DNA of 64,000 nucleotides from Geodermatophilus dictyosporus (GTDB lineage: Bacteria > Actinomycetota > Actinomycetes > Mycobacteriales > Geodermatophilaceae): contig NZ_FOWQ01000006.1 of NCBI RefSeq assembly GCF_900115505.1, forward strand, positions 124,001 to 188,000. Direction: 5' to 3'. A model generated the notes under the pieces. It was not told the origin of the DNA. It did not search any database and saw only the letters and a list, made by a program, of their open reading frames with translations. Positions 8,744 to 17,230 of this stretch are shown here, piece after piece. How positions within the stretch are numbered: position 1 is the stretch's first letter; every line of letters begins with the position of its first letter. The position numbers and the translations under genes are program-made.

Positions 8744-9687
8744 GTGCCGAGCATCGCCCGCCGTCCCGACGGGCAGTGGCTGAGCACCCGGGTCGACCTC
8801 AAGACGACCACCCGGCGCGGCTACGAGAGCGCGCTACGGACGCACGTGCTGCCCGTCTGGAGGCCGGTCCGGCTCGCCGACGTCACCTACCAGGGCGTGG
8901 CCGGCTGGGTCGCCGACCTGCACCGCTCCGGACTCAGTGCGGCCACGGTGCGGCAGGTCCACCGCGTGCTGTCGCTGGTGCTGACCTTCGCCGTCCGCGA
9001 CGGCCGGCTGGCGCGCAACCCTGCGACCGACGTGCCCCTGCCGGGTGCCGAAGGCACGGAGCGGGTCTTCCTCGCCCGCCAGCAGGTCGATGCCCTGGCC
9101 GCGGCCGCCGGGCGGCGCCGGCTGGTCATCTACTTCCTCGTCTACACCGGCGTCCGCTACGGCGAGAGGGCGGCACTGCGGGTGCGCGCCCCCGACCTGC
9201 TGCGCCGCCGCGCCCTCATCACCGAGGCGGTCGCCGACGTCAACGGCCACGCCGTGTTCGGCACGCCCAAGACCCACCAGCGGCGGCAGGTGCCGGTGCC
9301 GCGCTTCCTCGCCGACGAGCTCGCCGCGCAGGTGGCGGGCAAGGGGCCGGCGGAGTTCGTCTTCACCGCCGAGAGGGGCGGGCTGCTGCACCTGCGCAAC
9401 TTCCGCCGGCTGAGCGTCGCCCCAGCCGTCCGCGCTGCCGGGCTGCAGTGCCTGACGCCCCTGTGCTGCGGCACACGGCTGCCTCCCTGGCGATCGCCAG
9501 CGGAGCGAACGTCGAGGTCGTGCAGACCATGCTGGGGCACCAGTCGGCCACGATGACCTTGGACCTGTACGGGCACCTGCTGGCGGATCAGCTGGACGAG
9601 GTCGCAGACGCGATGGACGCCGCCCGACCGAACGGCGCCACTCAGCGAGTTGCCGCATCGATCACTGCTCTGCCTGTCGTCACGTGA
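8744..9687 (+). pseudogene. Tyrosine recombinase (phage integrase), frameshifted and internally deleted
   Basis: The N-terminus reads MPSIARRPDGQW and then jumps directly to LKTTTRRGYESALRTHVLPVW. In intact relatives about 50-60 residues lie between these blocks, so an internal deletion is likely. The core-binding domain and the first catalytic Arg (YTGVRYGERAALR) follow. Near 9457-9463 one base is missing. The second half continues in another frame, with LRHTAASLAIASGANVEVVQ, MLGHQSATMTLDLYGHLL and the catalytic Tyr. All catalytic boxes survive, but they are split over two frames. It would have served tRNA-Lys integration. Confidence 0.85.
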
Positions 9688-9900
9688 CCGAGGCGGTCGG
9701 CCTCACGACGACACGGGGGATCTCGGCCCTGCGCACCTTGCGCCGTCGGTGTCGCACCGGGGTCGCGCAGCGCAGAGAGCGTGGTTCTGTCGATCTCGCA
9801 CGTCTCCAGTGCTGCTGGCGAGGCGATGGGTGGATGCGGTGAAGTCGGGTGCGCGGGGGCTCGAGCCGAGCCAGTGAGCCGACGGTTCGGCGAATCGAGG

Positions 9901-9926
9901 TGTCCCTGAGGGCGGCTTCAGGGACA
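9901..9926. repeat. Island palindrome, copy A
   Basis: The perfect 9-bp arms TGTCCCTGA and TCAGGGACA flank an 8-base loop, GGGCGGCT. This is the cleanest short copy of the palindrome that recurs between genes of this island. It lies between the integrase remnant and the first cargo gene. Confidence 0.8.
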
Positions 9927-9996
9927 GATGCCAAGGCGACCGTGACCCGAGCGTGGTCGGTCGCCAGGGCAAGCAGCGGAACCTAGTCTGCGGGTC

Positions 9997-10437
9997 GTGC
10001 GTCCGCCCTCACCGATGGACCGTGCGGTGCTGGACGTCGTACAGCAGGAGCTTGCCGCGTACGGCGACGTCGCTGACACACAGCACGTCTGGGGAGAGAG
10101 CCCCGAGATGTGGTTCGTCGAAGTGCAGCCGGTCAACAGGCGCGCTGCCCCTCTGAGCCTGGCCTTCGACGGGTGTGACCTGCTCAACGTGAACGTAGGC
10201 GCGACCTGGTTCGAGGTTTTCCCCTTCGGTGATGACTCGCTCGACCACCTGCGCGCCATCGTCCGGGCCGTGCTCGCCGGTCGCGTCGAGGAAGCTCCTC
10301 CACGGGGCAGCGCCTTCGCCCGCCTGTACACGGAGGCCGGGACCATGAGGGTCGGGCACGTCCACTGGGCGTTGCCTTGGGCATGGCGATTCGTCCGGCG
10401 CTACGAGCCGTACGGCGACCCCGTCACCTTGGGTTGA
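9997..10437 (+). CDS. Hypothetical island protein 1
   Basis: This 146-aa protein has no membrane segment or signal peptide. The middle is beta-rich (MWFVEVQPVNRRAAPLSLAF, LLNVNVGATWFEVFPF), and the C-terminus carries HVHWALPWAWRFVRRYEPY. I do not recognise the family. Its size and fold resemble small cytoplasmic proteins often found as cargo or immunity-type genes. The GTG start lies a few bases after a TAGTCT box, which suggests a leaderless transcript. An in-frame ATG at 10015 is the alternative start. Confidence 0.6.
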   Translation: MRPPSPMDRAVLDVVQQELAAYGDVADTQHVWGESPEMWFVEVQPVNRRAAPLSLAFDGCDLLNVNVGATWFEVFPFGDDSLDHLRAIVRAVLAGRVEEAPPRGSAFARLYTEAGTMRVGHVHWALPWAWRFVRRYEPYGDPVTLG

Positions 10438-10483
10438 GGCAGCCGGACTCACGTGCGTCCAGGGCCCGCACCCCCACCCGCGC

Positions 10484-10510
10484 TGCCCCTGCATGGGCCG
10501 TTCAGGGACA
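10484..10510. repeat. Island palindrome, copy B
   Basis: The arms TGCCCCTGCA and TTCAGGGACA are complementary at 8 of 10 positions and flank the loop TGGGCCG. The same loop occurs in copies E and F. The element lies between the first and second cargo genes. Confidence 0.7.
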
Positions 10511-10546
10511 CATGGGACCAAGCGCCGAGCCACCGGAAGGACAGGA

Positions 10547-11254
10547 ATGGGCTGGGACGAGACAACCGTGGTCACCTACGCGGATCTCCAGGCGGGTGCC
10601 AGGCCAGGTGGCGAGGTCAGGGTCGAGGGCGGCGGACTGGTCCGTGGTGCCGACCTGTCGAACTGGAAGGTGTCGTGGCTGTTGTTCGCCGAGGCGACAA
10701 GTCCGCTGAGCAGCCTGCTTCCACGACCGTTGAAGCCCGGGCGCGTCGGCCGCGAGATCCCGCTCTTCCTCGAGTGCGACTTCAGTGGACTGACCTGCCC
10801 CGCCTTCGACCCGGTGATTGCGCGGTTCGTCCGCTGCCGGTTCGAGCGCGTGGACATCGAGTTGAACCTGGGTACCGCCAGCGCGCACTTCGAGGACTGC
10901 ACCTTCTCGGGTCGGTGGGACGGCAACTTCGACGCGCGCCCACACGCCCTCGATCCGGCCAAGCGAGTCACCGTTCGCGGCAACGACTTCACCGGCTGCC
11001 GGGGGATCGGCCTCCAAGGTGGCATTGACTGGACGGCCAACACCTTCGACTTGTCGCTGCACCTCGTCCTGTGGCGGGGTGATCCGAACTGGGGACAGAT
11101 CCGCCAGATCGCCGAGGAAGACGGCTACCTCCGGAACGTCGTCAGCTCAATCGAGGGCCACGGTCCCTTCGGCCTCGGGCAGGACTGGGCTGTCCTCGAC
11201 CGCGAACACGTCGCGGACGACCTGTGGACCCGTCTCCGTCGAGCCTGCCGGTAG
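10547..11254 (+). CDS. Pentapeptide-repeat-like hypothetical protein
   Basis: This 235-aa protein has an irregular series of short beta turns: FLECDFSGLTCPAF, VRCRFERVDIEL, HFEDCTFSGRWDGNF and VRGNDFTGC. The A/C-x-F periodicity suggests a right-handed beta-helix related to pentapeptide-repeat proteins. The ATG start is preceded by GAAGGACAGG. The C-terminal 60 residues are not repeat-like. The function is unknown; as island cargo it could be an immunity or resistance-type protein. Confidence 0.65.
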   Translation: MGWDETTVVTYADLQAGARPGGEVRVEGGGLVRGADLSNWKVSWLLFAEATSPLSSLLPRPLKPGRVGREIPLFLECDFSGLTCPAFDPVIARFVRCRFERVDIELNLGTASAHFEDCTFSGRWDGNFDARPHALDPAKRVTVRGNDFTGCRGIGLQGGIDWTANTFDLSLHLVLWRGDPNWGQIRQIAEEDGYLRNVVSSIEGHGPFGLGQDWAVLDREHVADDLWTRLRRACR

Positions 11255-11262
11255 GACGGTGG

Positions 11263-11291
11263 GTGTCCCTGAGTGGGGCGCTCAGGGACAC
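11263..11291. repeat. Island palindrome, copy C
   Basis: The perfect 11-bp arms GTGTCCCTGAG and CTCAGGGACAC flank a 7-base loop, TGGGGCG. It starts 8 bases after the stop codon of the pentapeptide-like gene, where it would also work as a transcription terminator. Confidence 0.8.
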
Positions 11292-11300
11292 GTGAGGCCC

Positions 11301-11330
11301 GGCTCCCTCGGAGGGCGGCTTCAGCGACGC
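11301..11330. repeat. Island palindrome, copy D (degenerate)
   Basis: This copy shares the 14-base block GAGGGCGGCTTCAG with copy A, but its left arm is eroded (CTCCCTCG). It overlaps the stop codon of the minus-strand gene to its right, so it sits at the 3' end of that gene. Confidence 0.55.
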
Positions 11331-11689
11331 CACTCGTCTGGACCGAACACCTTTGTCCGAGTGGCACGCTCGTGGTCAAGGTCCGTGTCGAAGACCTCAC
11401 GGGCGATCGTTCGGGAGTCGTGGTGGCCCAGCCACCGGACCTCATACAGCAGGTCCTCACCGACAACGACCTGGTCCGCGTCCCAGAGGTTCAGCATCTC
11501 GTCGAGCAGGTCGTCCATGGACCATCCGAGGTGGAACGGGTGCTCAACAGCGGCGGCGGACACCCATGCGTCCGCCGTCGTCTTCGGCGTTCCCCACCGT
11601 CGCCACCAGAGGTGGCCTCCGATCCGCTCCCAGAAGACCGCCGGGAGGACAAGCACGTGCCCGGTGTCCGTTCCATCGGGGCTTCGCAA
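11321..11689 (-). CDS. Hypothetical island protein 3
   Basis: This 122-aa protein is acidic in the middle and has HPFHLGWSMDDLLDEMLNLWDADQ, which reads like a soluble helical protein. I do not recognise a family. The only available start in the open frame is TTG. Upstream of it the same frame stays open back to the stop codon of the neighbouring small CxxC gene and still reads like protein (AVLKRRAGELRSPDG). The true start is therefore unclear and the gene may be a remnant. Confidence 0.45.
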   Translation of the reverse strand: MRSPDGTDTGHVLVLPAVFWERIGGHLWWRRWGTPKTTADAWVSAAAVEHPFHLGWSMDDLLDEMLNLWDADQVVVGEDLLYEVRWLGHHDSRTIAREVFDTDLDHERATRTKVFGPDEWRR

Positions 11690-11761
11690 CTCGCCTGCTC
11701 GCCGCTTGAGGACAGCCTCGCCCGGCCCGCCCCCTCGAGGGTAGCCGATGGGACATCGGAG

Positions 11762-11965
11762 TCACGCGAGCACCACTGCCTCAGCCGCGACCTCGGGATG
11801 CATCAGGAATCGAAGGCAAGCCGCATGAGCGAAGAACTGCTGCTCCTGCTGCTGGGCGTTCGGTGCGCGCCAGTTGGCGACGACGACGAGTGCGCACGGG
11901 TCGATGCCCTGGGTCTCGACTCCCTGACCACAGAAGGCGCACATCACGTCGACCGACGTGCTCAC
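11762..11965 (-). CDS. Small zinc-finger-like protein
   Basis: This 67-aa protein has CAFCGQGVE near the N-terminus and HAACLRFLMHP later. The Cys/His spacing suggests a treble-clef or small zinc ribbon. The middle is beta-like (DPCALVVVANW). Proteins of this form occur beside polymorphic toxin or immunity genes in actinobacteria, which is a tentative link. The start is GTG, 4 bases from the arm of palindrome copy E. Confidence 0.55.
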   Translation of the reverse strand: MSTSVDVMCAFCGQGVETQGIDPCALVVVANWRAPNAQQQEQQFFAHAACLRFLMHPEVAAEAVVLA

Positions 11966-11968
11966 AAC

Positions 11969-11995
11969 TGTCCTCGAGTGGGCCGCTCCAGGACA
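11969..11995. repeat. Island palindrome, copy E
   Basis: The arms TGTCCTCGAG and CTCCAGGACA are complementary at 9 of 10 positions and flank the loop TGGGCCG. The copy lies between the divergently placed genes 4 and 5, at the 5' end of the small zinc-finger gene, so it cannot be a terminator for that gene. Confidence 0.7.
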
Positions 11996-12092
11996 TCCCG
12001 GCCGGCCCACCAGTACGGCGGCCTCTGCGACACCTTCGGGACGCGTCCAACACGCCTTCGCCCTTCACTGCTCGCGAGGGCACGATGCGGTC

Positions 12093-12470
12093 GTGGATGG
12101 GAGGGAGGAGAAGCCGAACCGGCAAGGAACCGTCGCCTACGGCGAGGACGGCTTCCCCGTGGTGCCCAAGTACCGCCAGCGCACCTGGGCCGGCCTGCGG
12201 TGGCCGGAGCAGAGAGCCGTCCTGCGTGCCGCTCGACGTGGAGAGACGCATCCCGACGCTGCTACAGCAGAGGCCGCGCGTGACTGGGCGCGGGACGTCC
12301 TGGCACCCGAGCCACCATCGCGAGCACTGCGGCAGGTCCTGCTGCGTCTGGTGGAGGACCCGTTCGGTGGGACGCTGGGACAACTGTTCGGGGAGCGCCG
12401 CGCCGCGCGCCGCACTCTCGCTGTCAGACCCCCGCGGCAGGCGGAGCACCCTCGCGCTGACCGTCCCTAG
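12093..12470 (+). CDS. Hypothetical island protein 5
   Basis: This 125-aa protein begins VVDGREEKPNRQGTVAYGED. It is rich in Arg and Ala, with a probable helical core (PEQRAVLRAARRGETHPDAATAEAARDWA). No domain is recognised. The chosen GTG is the first plausible start after the palindrome; the same frame is open further upstream. The stop codon lies inside palindrome copy F. Confidence 0.5.
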   Translation: MDGREEKPNRQGTVAYGEDGFPVVPKYRQRTWAGLRWPEQRAVLRAARRGETHPDAATAEAARDWARDVLAPEPPSRALRQVLLRLVEDPFGGTLGQLFGERRAARRTLAVRPPRQAEHPRADRP

Positions 12471-12488
12471 GTGGGCCGCTCGGGGACG
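12462..12488. repeat. Island palindrome, copy F
   Basis: The arms CGTCCCTAGG and CTCGGGGACG pair over the outer 6 bp and flank the loop TGGGCCG, identical to the loops of copies B and E. The copy overlaps the end of island gene 5. Confidence 0.6.
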
Positions 12489-12685
12489 CCGGCCACGGCT
12501 CCGCGTCGAGGGACTCCTGCCTCGGACCGCCGGACTTCGCTTGCCGACAACGCCGTCCGAGTGGGTTCCACCACGGTCACTGCTGGATGCCGTCTCGACG
12601 CGAGAACCGGGTGGGTCTGCCGATGACCGGAACGACCACGTGATGCATCGGGCGTCGAGTGCCGCCCCCTCCATGAGGAGCGACC

Positions 12686-13075
12686 GTGCCCCTTGTCCGT
12701 CGAGTCGGCGCCATTGTGCTGGCCCTCGCTGCCATCGTCGTCTGGTTCGTGATGGCCCCCGGCGAGTCCAGTGACCGTTCCTCGGACATCGTGAGTGCGT
12801 TGGCCGACTACGAGGTCAACGAGGCGCGCACCCAGGGTGCGCCGCAGCAGCAGGTGGTCAACGGGTGGGTCGCGAAAGACCTGCTGACCGTCATCGCGGA
12901 GCAGCAGAACGACTCCGTCAACGATGATCGGCTGCCTGCGCTTGTGGTGCTGGTCGTGCTGGGACTGGCCCTGCACATCGCGACGTCCACGCGGCCTGCC
13001 GAGGCTGATGGTGTGGCCTCCGCATCAGGCGTGCCGGCAGCGGACCCGAGCCCCGAGCCGTCTCGCGCTGTGTGA
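12686..13075 (+). CDS. Small two-helix membrane protein
   Basis: This 129-aa protein has an N-terminal hydrophobic helix (VGAIVLALAAIVVWFVMA), a polar middle rich in Gln/Asn and a second helix (LPALVVLVVLGLALHIA). The predicted topology is a short periplasmic loop between two helices. The GTG start is preceded by GAGGAG at good spacing. The function is unknown; it is the last cargo gene before tRNA-Lys. Confidence 0.65.
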   Translation: MPLVRRVGAIVLALAAIVVWFVMAPGESSDRSSDIVSALADYEVNEARTQGAPQQQVVNGWVAKDLLTVIAEQQNDSVNDDRLPALVVLVVLGLALHIATSTRPAEADGVASASGVPAADPSPEPSRAV

Positions 13076-13371
13076 GCGCACGGGAGGGGCGGGCTTCGAC
13101 CTGCTGTCCGCCGACGGGTCTCAGGTCGGGTCCGTTGTCATCCCAGGCCGCGCGCGGGGAGGGCGACGCTGTGCCTGACATCACGTCCCTGGCCGCGCCG
13201 CCGCGGGCGCAACCGCGCTGGCACCGCGTCCCTCGTGCCGCCGGGACGGGTGTGCGGACAGTGGCTGCTGAGGACGCGCTGCGGACTCCGTGCGAACTGC
13301 AGCGGCGCCGGAGAGGTGCTCCTGAGCGACTGGAGGAGACGAACGTGCAGGTCAGCGGCCTGCCGTCCTGG

Positions 13372-13444
<73 letters not shown>

Positions 13445-13606
13445 GTGTCCCCGGGGCGTCCCCGGTCACGAGGGAGAACGATACCAGCGCCCGGGTCGGG
13501 CCCGCCGGGGACCGTCCCCGCACGGACCCCCCTCCTCCGCCGCGGCGGGGACACTGGGCACGGCGGCTCCGGCCGGAGCGGCGCCAGGGGACAGGGAGAC
13601 GACGAG

Positions 13607-14794
13607 GTGCGACGGACAGCGACCCTGGTCACGGCAGGGGCGATCGCCCTGCTCGGTGGGTGCAGCGGAGGGGGCGACGCGCCGGCGACGGCGGCGCCGA
13701 CCACCACCACCACCACCGCCGCCGACGTCGCCCCTGCACGGGTCGAGCTGTCCCCGGCCGACGGGGCGACCGACGTGGCCCCCGCCGACCCGGTGGAGAT
13801 CTCCGTCACCGGCGGCGAGGTCACCGAGGTGACGGTCACCGACGAGTCCGGCGCCGAGGTGCCCGGCGCGGTGGCCGACGGCGGGACCGAGGGCACCGAG
13901 GTGTGGACGCCGGAGGACGCACTCGACTACGGCACCACCTACACCCTCACCGCCGCGGCGGAGAACGCCGACGCCGAGACCGCCGAGGCCAGCAGCACCT
14001 TCACCACCGTCAGCCCGGAGGCCCTCACCACCCCCGCGATCGGCCCGCTCGACGGGCAGACCGTCGGCGTGGGCATGCCGATCCGGGTGTACTTCGAGGA
14101 GCCGGTCGTGGACCGGGCCGCCGTCGAGAGCCGGCTGCTGGTCACCAGCTCGACCCCCACGGACGGCGTGTGGAGCTGGGTCGACGACACCGAGGTGCAC
14201 TTCCGCCCGTCGGAGTACTGGCCGGAGAACACCGACGTCACCCTGGAGGCCGACCTCCACGGCGTCGAGATCGGCGAGGGCGTGTGGGGGGAGCAGGACC
14301 GCACGGTGGCCTTCACCATCGGCGAGCGGCACGTCTCCGTCGCGGACGCAGGCACCCACCGGCTGCAGGTCTACGACGGCGACCAGCTGGTGCAGGACTT
14401 CCCGATGAGCGCCGGCAGCCCGGACAACCCGAGCTACAACGGCCCGCACGTGGTCACCGAGATGAACACCGAGCGGATCATGGACTCGAGCACCTACGGC
14501 GTGCCGGTGGACAGCCCCGACGGCTACCGGACGCCGGTGCAGTGGGCGGTGCGGCTCTCCGACAGCGGCGAGTTCGTGCACGCCGCCCCGTGGTCGGTGG
14601 CCCAGCAGGGCCGGGAGAACGTCTCGCACGGCTGCATCAACCTCTCGACCGAGAACGCCCGCTGGTTCTTCGAGTTCTCCCAGCCCGGCGACGTCGTCGA
14701 GATCCGCAACTCCGCCGCCGGCACGCTGACCTCCGACATCTCTGACTGGACCATCCCCTGGGAGGAGTGGACGGCGGGCAGCGCGCTGGCGTGA
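13607..14794 (+). CDS. L,D-transpeptidase lipoprotein
   Basis: This 395-aa cell-wall enzyme makes 3-3 cross-links between peptidoglycan stems. The N-terminus is a lipoprotein signal with LLGGC (lipidated Cys19), followed by a Thr-rich linker. Two Ig-like domains follow, as in mycobacterial LdtMt2, then the YkuD catalytic domain from about residue 250. The catalytic motif SHGCINLS has Cys343 as nucleophile, and HAAPWS is the upstream substrate-side motif. The GTG start is preceded by GGGAGA and gives a proper signal peptide. Confidence 0.93.
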   Translation: MRRTATLVTAGAIALLGGCSGGGDAPATAAPTTTTTTAADVAPARVELSPADGATDVAPADPVEISVTGGEVTEVTVTDESGAEVPGAVADGGTEGTEVWTPEDALDYGTTYTLTAAAENADAETAEASSTFTTVSPEALTTPAIGPLDGQTVGVGMPIRVYFEEPVVDRAAVESRLLVTSSTPTDGVWSWVDDTEVHFRPSEYWPENTDVTLEADLHGVEIGEGVWGEQDRTVAFTIGERHVSVADAGTHRLQVYDGDQLVQDFPMSAGSPDNPSYNGPHVVTEMNTERIMDSSTYGVPVDSPDGYRTPVQWAVRLSDSGEFVHAAPWSVAQQGRENVSHGCINLSTENARWFFEFSQPGDVVEIRNSAAGTLTSDISDWTIPWEEWTAGSALA

Positions 14795-14857
14795 CCGTGG
14801 TTTCTCCAGGGACGACCGCGGGCACCACCTGGGCGTTTTCCTGGGGAGGGGAGCGTC

Positions 14858-15325
14858 GTGGACACCTGGTTGATCGTGCTGCTCGTCGTCGTCGCGCTGG
14901 TCGTGCTGGTCCTGGTCGGGCTGGCCCTCGCCAAGCGCAGCCGGGTCGCCTCGGCCCGCCGCCGGGAGCAGCAGCGCGCCCAGGCGCGCGAGCACCTGGA
15001 GGAGGCGCGGCTGCGCGGGGCGCAGGCGGAGAAGGAGCAGGCGCTGGCCGAGGAGCAGGCCGCCCGCGCCCGCCGCGAGCGTGCCGAGGTCGAGGAGCGC
15101 ACCCGCCTGGCCGAGCAGGAGGCCCGACAGCGGGCCGCCTCCGCGCAGGAGCACGCCAGCGCCGCCGAGCGGCTGCGTGCCGAGGCCGAGAAGCTCGCCC
15201 CGGGACTGGCCGACGGCCGGCACGGCGGCGGTGACCACGTCACCGACCCGGACGCCACCCGCCGCATCGAGGGGGGCCAGGCACCGGTGGCCGGCGACGG
15301 CCGCGGGGGGTCGACCCGCCGCTGA
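14858..15325 (+). CDS. Membrane-anchored coiled-coil protein
   Basis: This 155-aa protein has an N-terminal membrane helix (LIVLLVVVALVVLVLVGLALA). A long Ala/Glu/Arg-rich coiled coil follows at about residues 27-115, then a flexible Gly-rich tail. The charge pattern is heptad-like. No family name is certain. The GTG start is preceded by GGGAGGGGAG. It lies 63 bases after the transpeptidase gene and may be cotranscribed with it. Confidence 0.7.
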   Translation: MDTWLIVLLVVVALVVLVLVGLALAKRSRVASARRREQQRAQAREHLEEARLRGAQAEKEQALAEEQAARARRERAEVEERTRLAEQEARQRAASAQEHASAAERLRAEAEKLAPGLADGRHGGGDHVTDPDATRRIEGGQAPVAGDGRGGSTRR

Positions 15326-15412
15326 CGCCGTCCCCGCCGCTCAGTTCCGGCGGCCGCCGCGGTCTGTCCTCCGGGAGGGGCCGCACCGGCCCCGGGACGA
15401 CCGGAGGGGACC

Positions 15413-16495
15413 GTGGCCGACCTGCTCGCCATCGGCACGCGCAAGGGGCTGTGGCTGGCCCGCAGTGACGACGACCGCCGCAGCTGGACCCTCGACGGGC
15501 CGCACCTGCTCGCGCAGGAGGTGGCCGCGGTCGGCCTCGACGTCCGCGGGTCCGCGCCGCGGCTGCTGGCCGGCGTCCAGTACGGGCACTGGGGGCCCAC
15601 CGTCACCTGGTCCGACGACCTGGGCGCCACCTGGTCGGAGACCGACGAGGGGGCCATCCGCTTCCCCGCCGACACCGGGGCCGCGCTCGCCCGCGTCTGG
15701 CAGCTGCGGCCCGACGCCGCCGGGCGCTCCGGCCTCGTGTGGGCCGGCTGCGAGCCGCACTCGCTGTGGCGCAGCGAGGACGGCGGCCGCTCGTTCACCC
15801 TCGTCCGCGGTCTGTGGGACCACCCGCACCGCCCGTCCTGGGCACCGGGCGGCGGCGGCGGCGCCGTGCACACCGTGCTGCCGCACCCGACCGGGGAGCG
15901 CCTGGTGGTGGCGATGAGCACCGGCGGGGTCTACCTCAGCGAGGACGGCGGCGGCTCCTGGCAGCCGCGCAACAAGGGCATCGGCGCGGTCTTCCTGCCC
16001 GATCCCGCGCCCGAGTACGGGCAGTGCGTGCACAAGGTGGCCGTCGACGCCGGCGACCCCGACCGCCTGTACGCGCAGAACCACTTCGGCGTCTACCGGA
16101 CCGACGACGCCGGGGGTGCCTGGACCTCGATCGCCGACGGCCTGCCGGCCGACTTCGGCTTCCCGGTGGTGGCCTCGCCGACGACCCCGGGCACGGCCTG
16201 GGTGGTGCCGCTGGTCGCCGACGCGCAGCGGGTGCCCCCGGACGGCCGGCTGCGCGTGCACCGCACCCGGGACGCCGGCGCCACCTGGACCGAGCTCGGC
16301 GCCGGGCTGCCCGACGCCACCTGGACCGCGGTGCTCCGCGACGCCGTCTGCGTGGACGAGGCCGACCCGACCGGCGTCTACGTCGGCACCCGCGACGGCT
16401 GCGTGTACGCCAGCGCCGACGAGGGGGAGTCGTTCACGCTGGTGGCCGACCACCTGCCCGACGTGCTGTGCGTGCGCGCGGCGCGGCTGCCGTGA
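15413..16495 (+). CDS. BNR/Asp-box beta-propeller protein (sialidase-like fold)
   Basis: This 360-aa protein is made of repeated Asp-box motifs (S-x-D-x-G-x-x-W/F): RSDDDRRSW, WSDDLGATW, RSEDGGRSF, LSEDGGGSW, RTDDAGGAW, RTRDAGATW and ASADEGESF. Seven boxes fit a beta-propeller of the VPS10/sialidase type. No sialidase catalytic triad is evident, so an enzymatic role is not supported. No signal peptide is visible, which suggests a cytoplasmic protein. The stop overlaps the start of the MoaD-like gene by four bases. Confidence 0.85.
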   Translation: MADLLAIGTRKGLWLARSDDDRRSWTLDGPHLLAQEVAAVGLDVRGSAPRLLAGVQYGHWGPTVTWSDDLGATWSETDEGAIRFPADTGAALARVWQLRPDAAGRSGLVWAGCEPHSLWRSEDGGRSFTLVRGLWDHPHRPSWAPGGGGGAVHTVLPHPTGERLVVAMSTGGVYLSEDGGGSWQPRNKGIGAVFLPDPAPEYGQCVHKVAVDAGDPDRLYAQNHFGVYRTDDAGGAWTSIADGLPADFGFPVVASPTTPGTAWVVPLVADAQRVPPDGRLRVHRTRDAGATWTELGAGLPDATWTAVLRDAVCVDEADPTGVYVGTRDGCVYASADEGESFTLVADHLPDVLCVRAARLP

Positions 16496-16773
16496 CCGTC
16501 GAGGTGCTGCTGCCCGGCGTCCTGGCCGACCTGGCCGGTGGCTCCCGGCGGCTGGAGGTGGACCCCGCCGACCCCACGCTGGCCGGGCTGCTCGACGCCC
16601 TGGCCGCTCGCCACCCGGTGCTCGAGCGGCGGATCCGCGACGAGGCCGGCGCGCTGCGCCGGTTCGTCAACGTCTACGTGGACGGCGACGACGTCCGGTT
16701 CGCCGCCGGGTTGGGCACGGCCGTGCCCGCGGGCGCGGTCGTGCAGGTGCTGCCCTCGGTGGCCGGGGGCTGA
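16492..16773 (+). CDS. MoaD/ThiS-family ubiquitin-like sulfur carrier
   Basis: This 93-aa protein has the beta-grasp pattern of MoaD/ThiS: VTVEVLLPGVLADLAGG at the start, a central FVNVYVDGDDVRF strand pair and a C-terminal PSVAGG. The terminal Gly-Gly is the site for adenylation and thiocarboxylation in this family. The GTG start overlaps the stop of the beta-propeller gene (GTGA). A cofactor or thiolation role with the propeller protein is plausible but unproven. Confidence 0.8.
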   Translation: MTVEVLLPGVLADLAGGSRRLEVDPADPTLAGLLDALAARHPVLERRIRDEAGALRRFVNVYVDGDDVRFAAGLGTAVPAGAVVQVLPSVAGG

Positions 16774-16780
16774 CCGCCGG

Positions 16781-17026
16781 TCAGAGCATGGCCAGGGTGG
16801 CGCACTCGGGGCAGAGCTGCTGCTCCTCGTACCCCTCCGGCGGCCACTGGACCTGCTCGTCGACGGCGACGTAGGCGCCGCACAGCGACTTGCGGCTGCG
16901 GCCGGTGACCCGGCCGATCGTCGCGTGCGCCGGGCCGATCTGGCGGGGCTGGAGCCCGTCGGGGCTGCCGACCGAGCCGACCATGACGACCGCGTGCGCG
17001 GTCCCGTAGGAGTAGGCGGTGGTCAT
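16781..17026 (-). CDS. Hypothetical protein with C-terminal CxxC
   Basis: This 81-aa protein contains RSRKSLCG and ends with LCPECATLAML. The three cysteines could bind a metal. The N-terminus MTTAYSYGTAHAVVMVG is beta-like. It is convergent with the MoaD-like gene, with an 8-base gap. I do not recognise a named family; it looks conserved in actinobacteria. Confidence 0.6.
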   Translation of the reverse strand: MTTAYSYGTAHAVVMVGSVGSPDGLQPRQIGPAHATIGRVTGRSRKSLCGAYVAVDEQVQWPPEGYEEQQLCPECATLAML

Positions 17027-17230
17027 GGCGCCAGGGTCCGAGCCCGCGCCGGGCCGGGCCAGCACCGCCCGGTGCGTGTCGGGCGCAGGGCGGTGCAGGC
17101 GTCCCAGCCGCCCCACCTGGCACGGGCGCCGCGCCCCGGCACGCCGGGGGCGTCCGCCCTCGGCGGACGGGCGGGTGCCGGTGGGGGACCGGCGGGCACG
17201 ATGGCGGGGACCGGGAGGAAGGGGGAGCGG

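Noticed and set aside
9901-12488. Palindromes considered as integron attC sites
   Set aside because: They lack the RYYYAAC and GTTRRRY ends, are only about 27 bases long, and no integron-type integrase is nearby.
15413-16495. Considered as a secreted sialidase
   Set aside because: There is no signal peptide and no Arg triad or catalytic Tyr/Glu pattern; only the Asp boxes support the fold.
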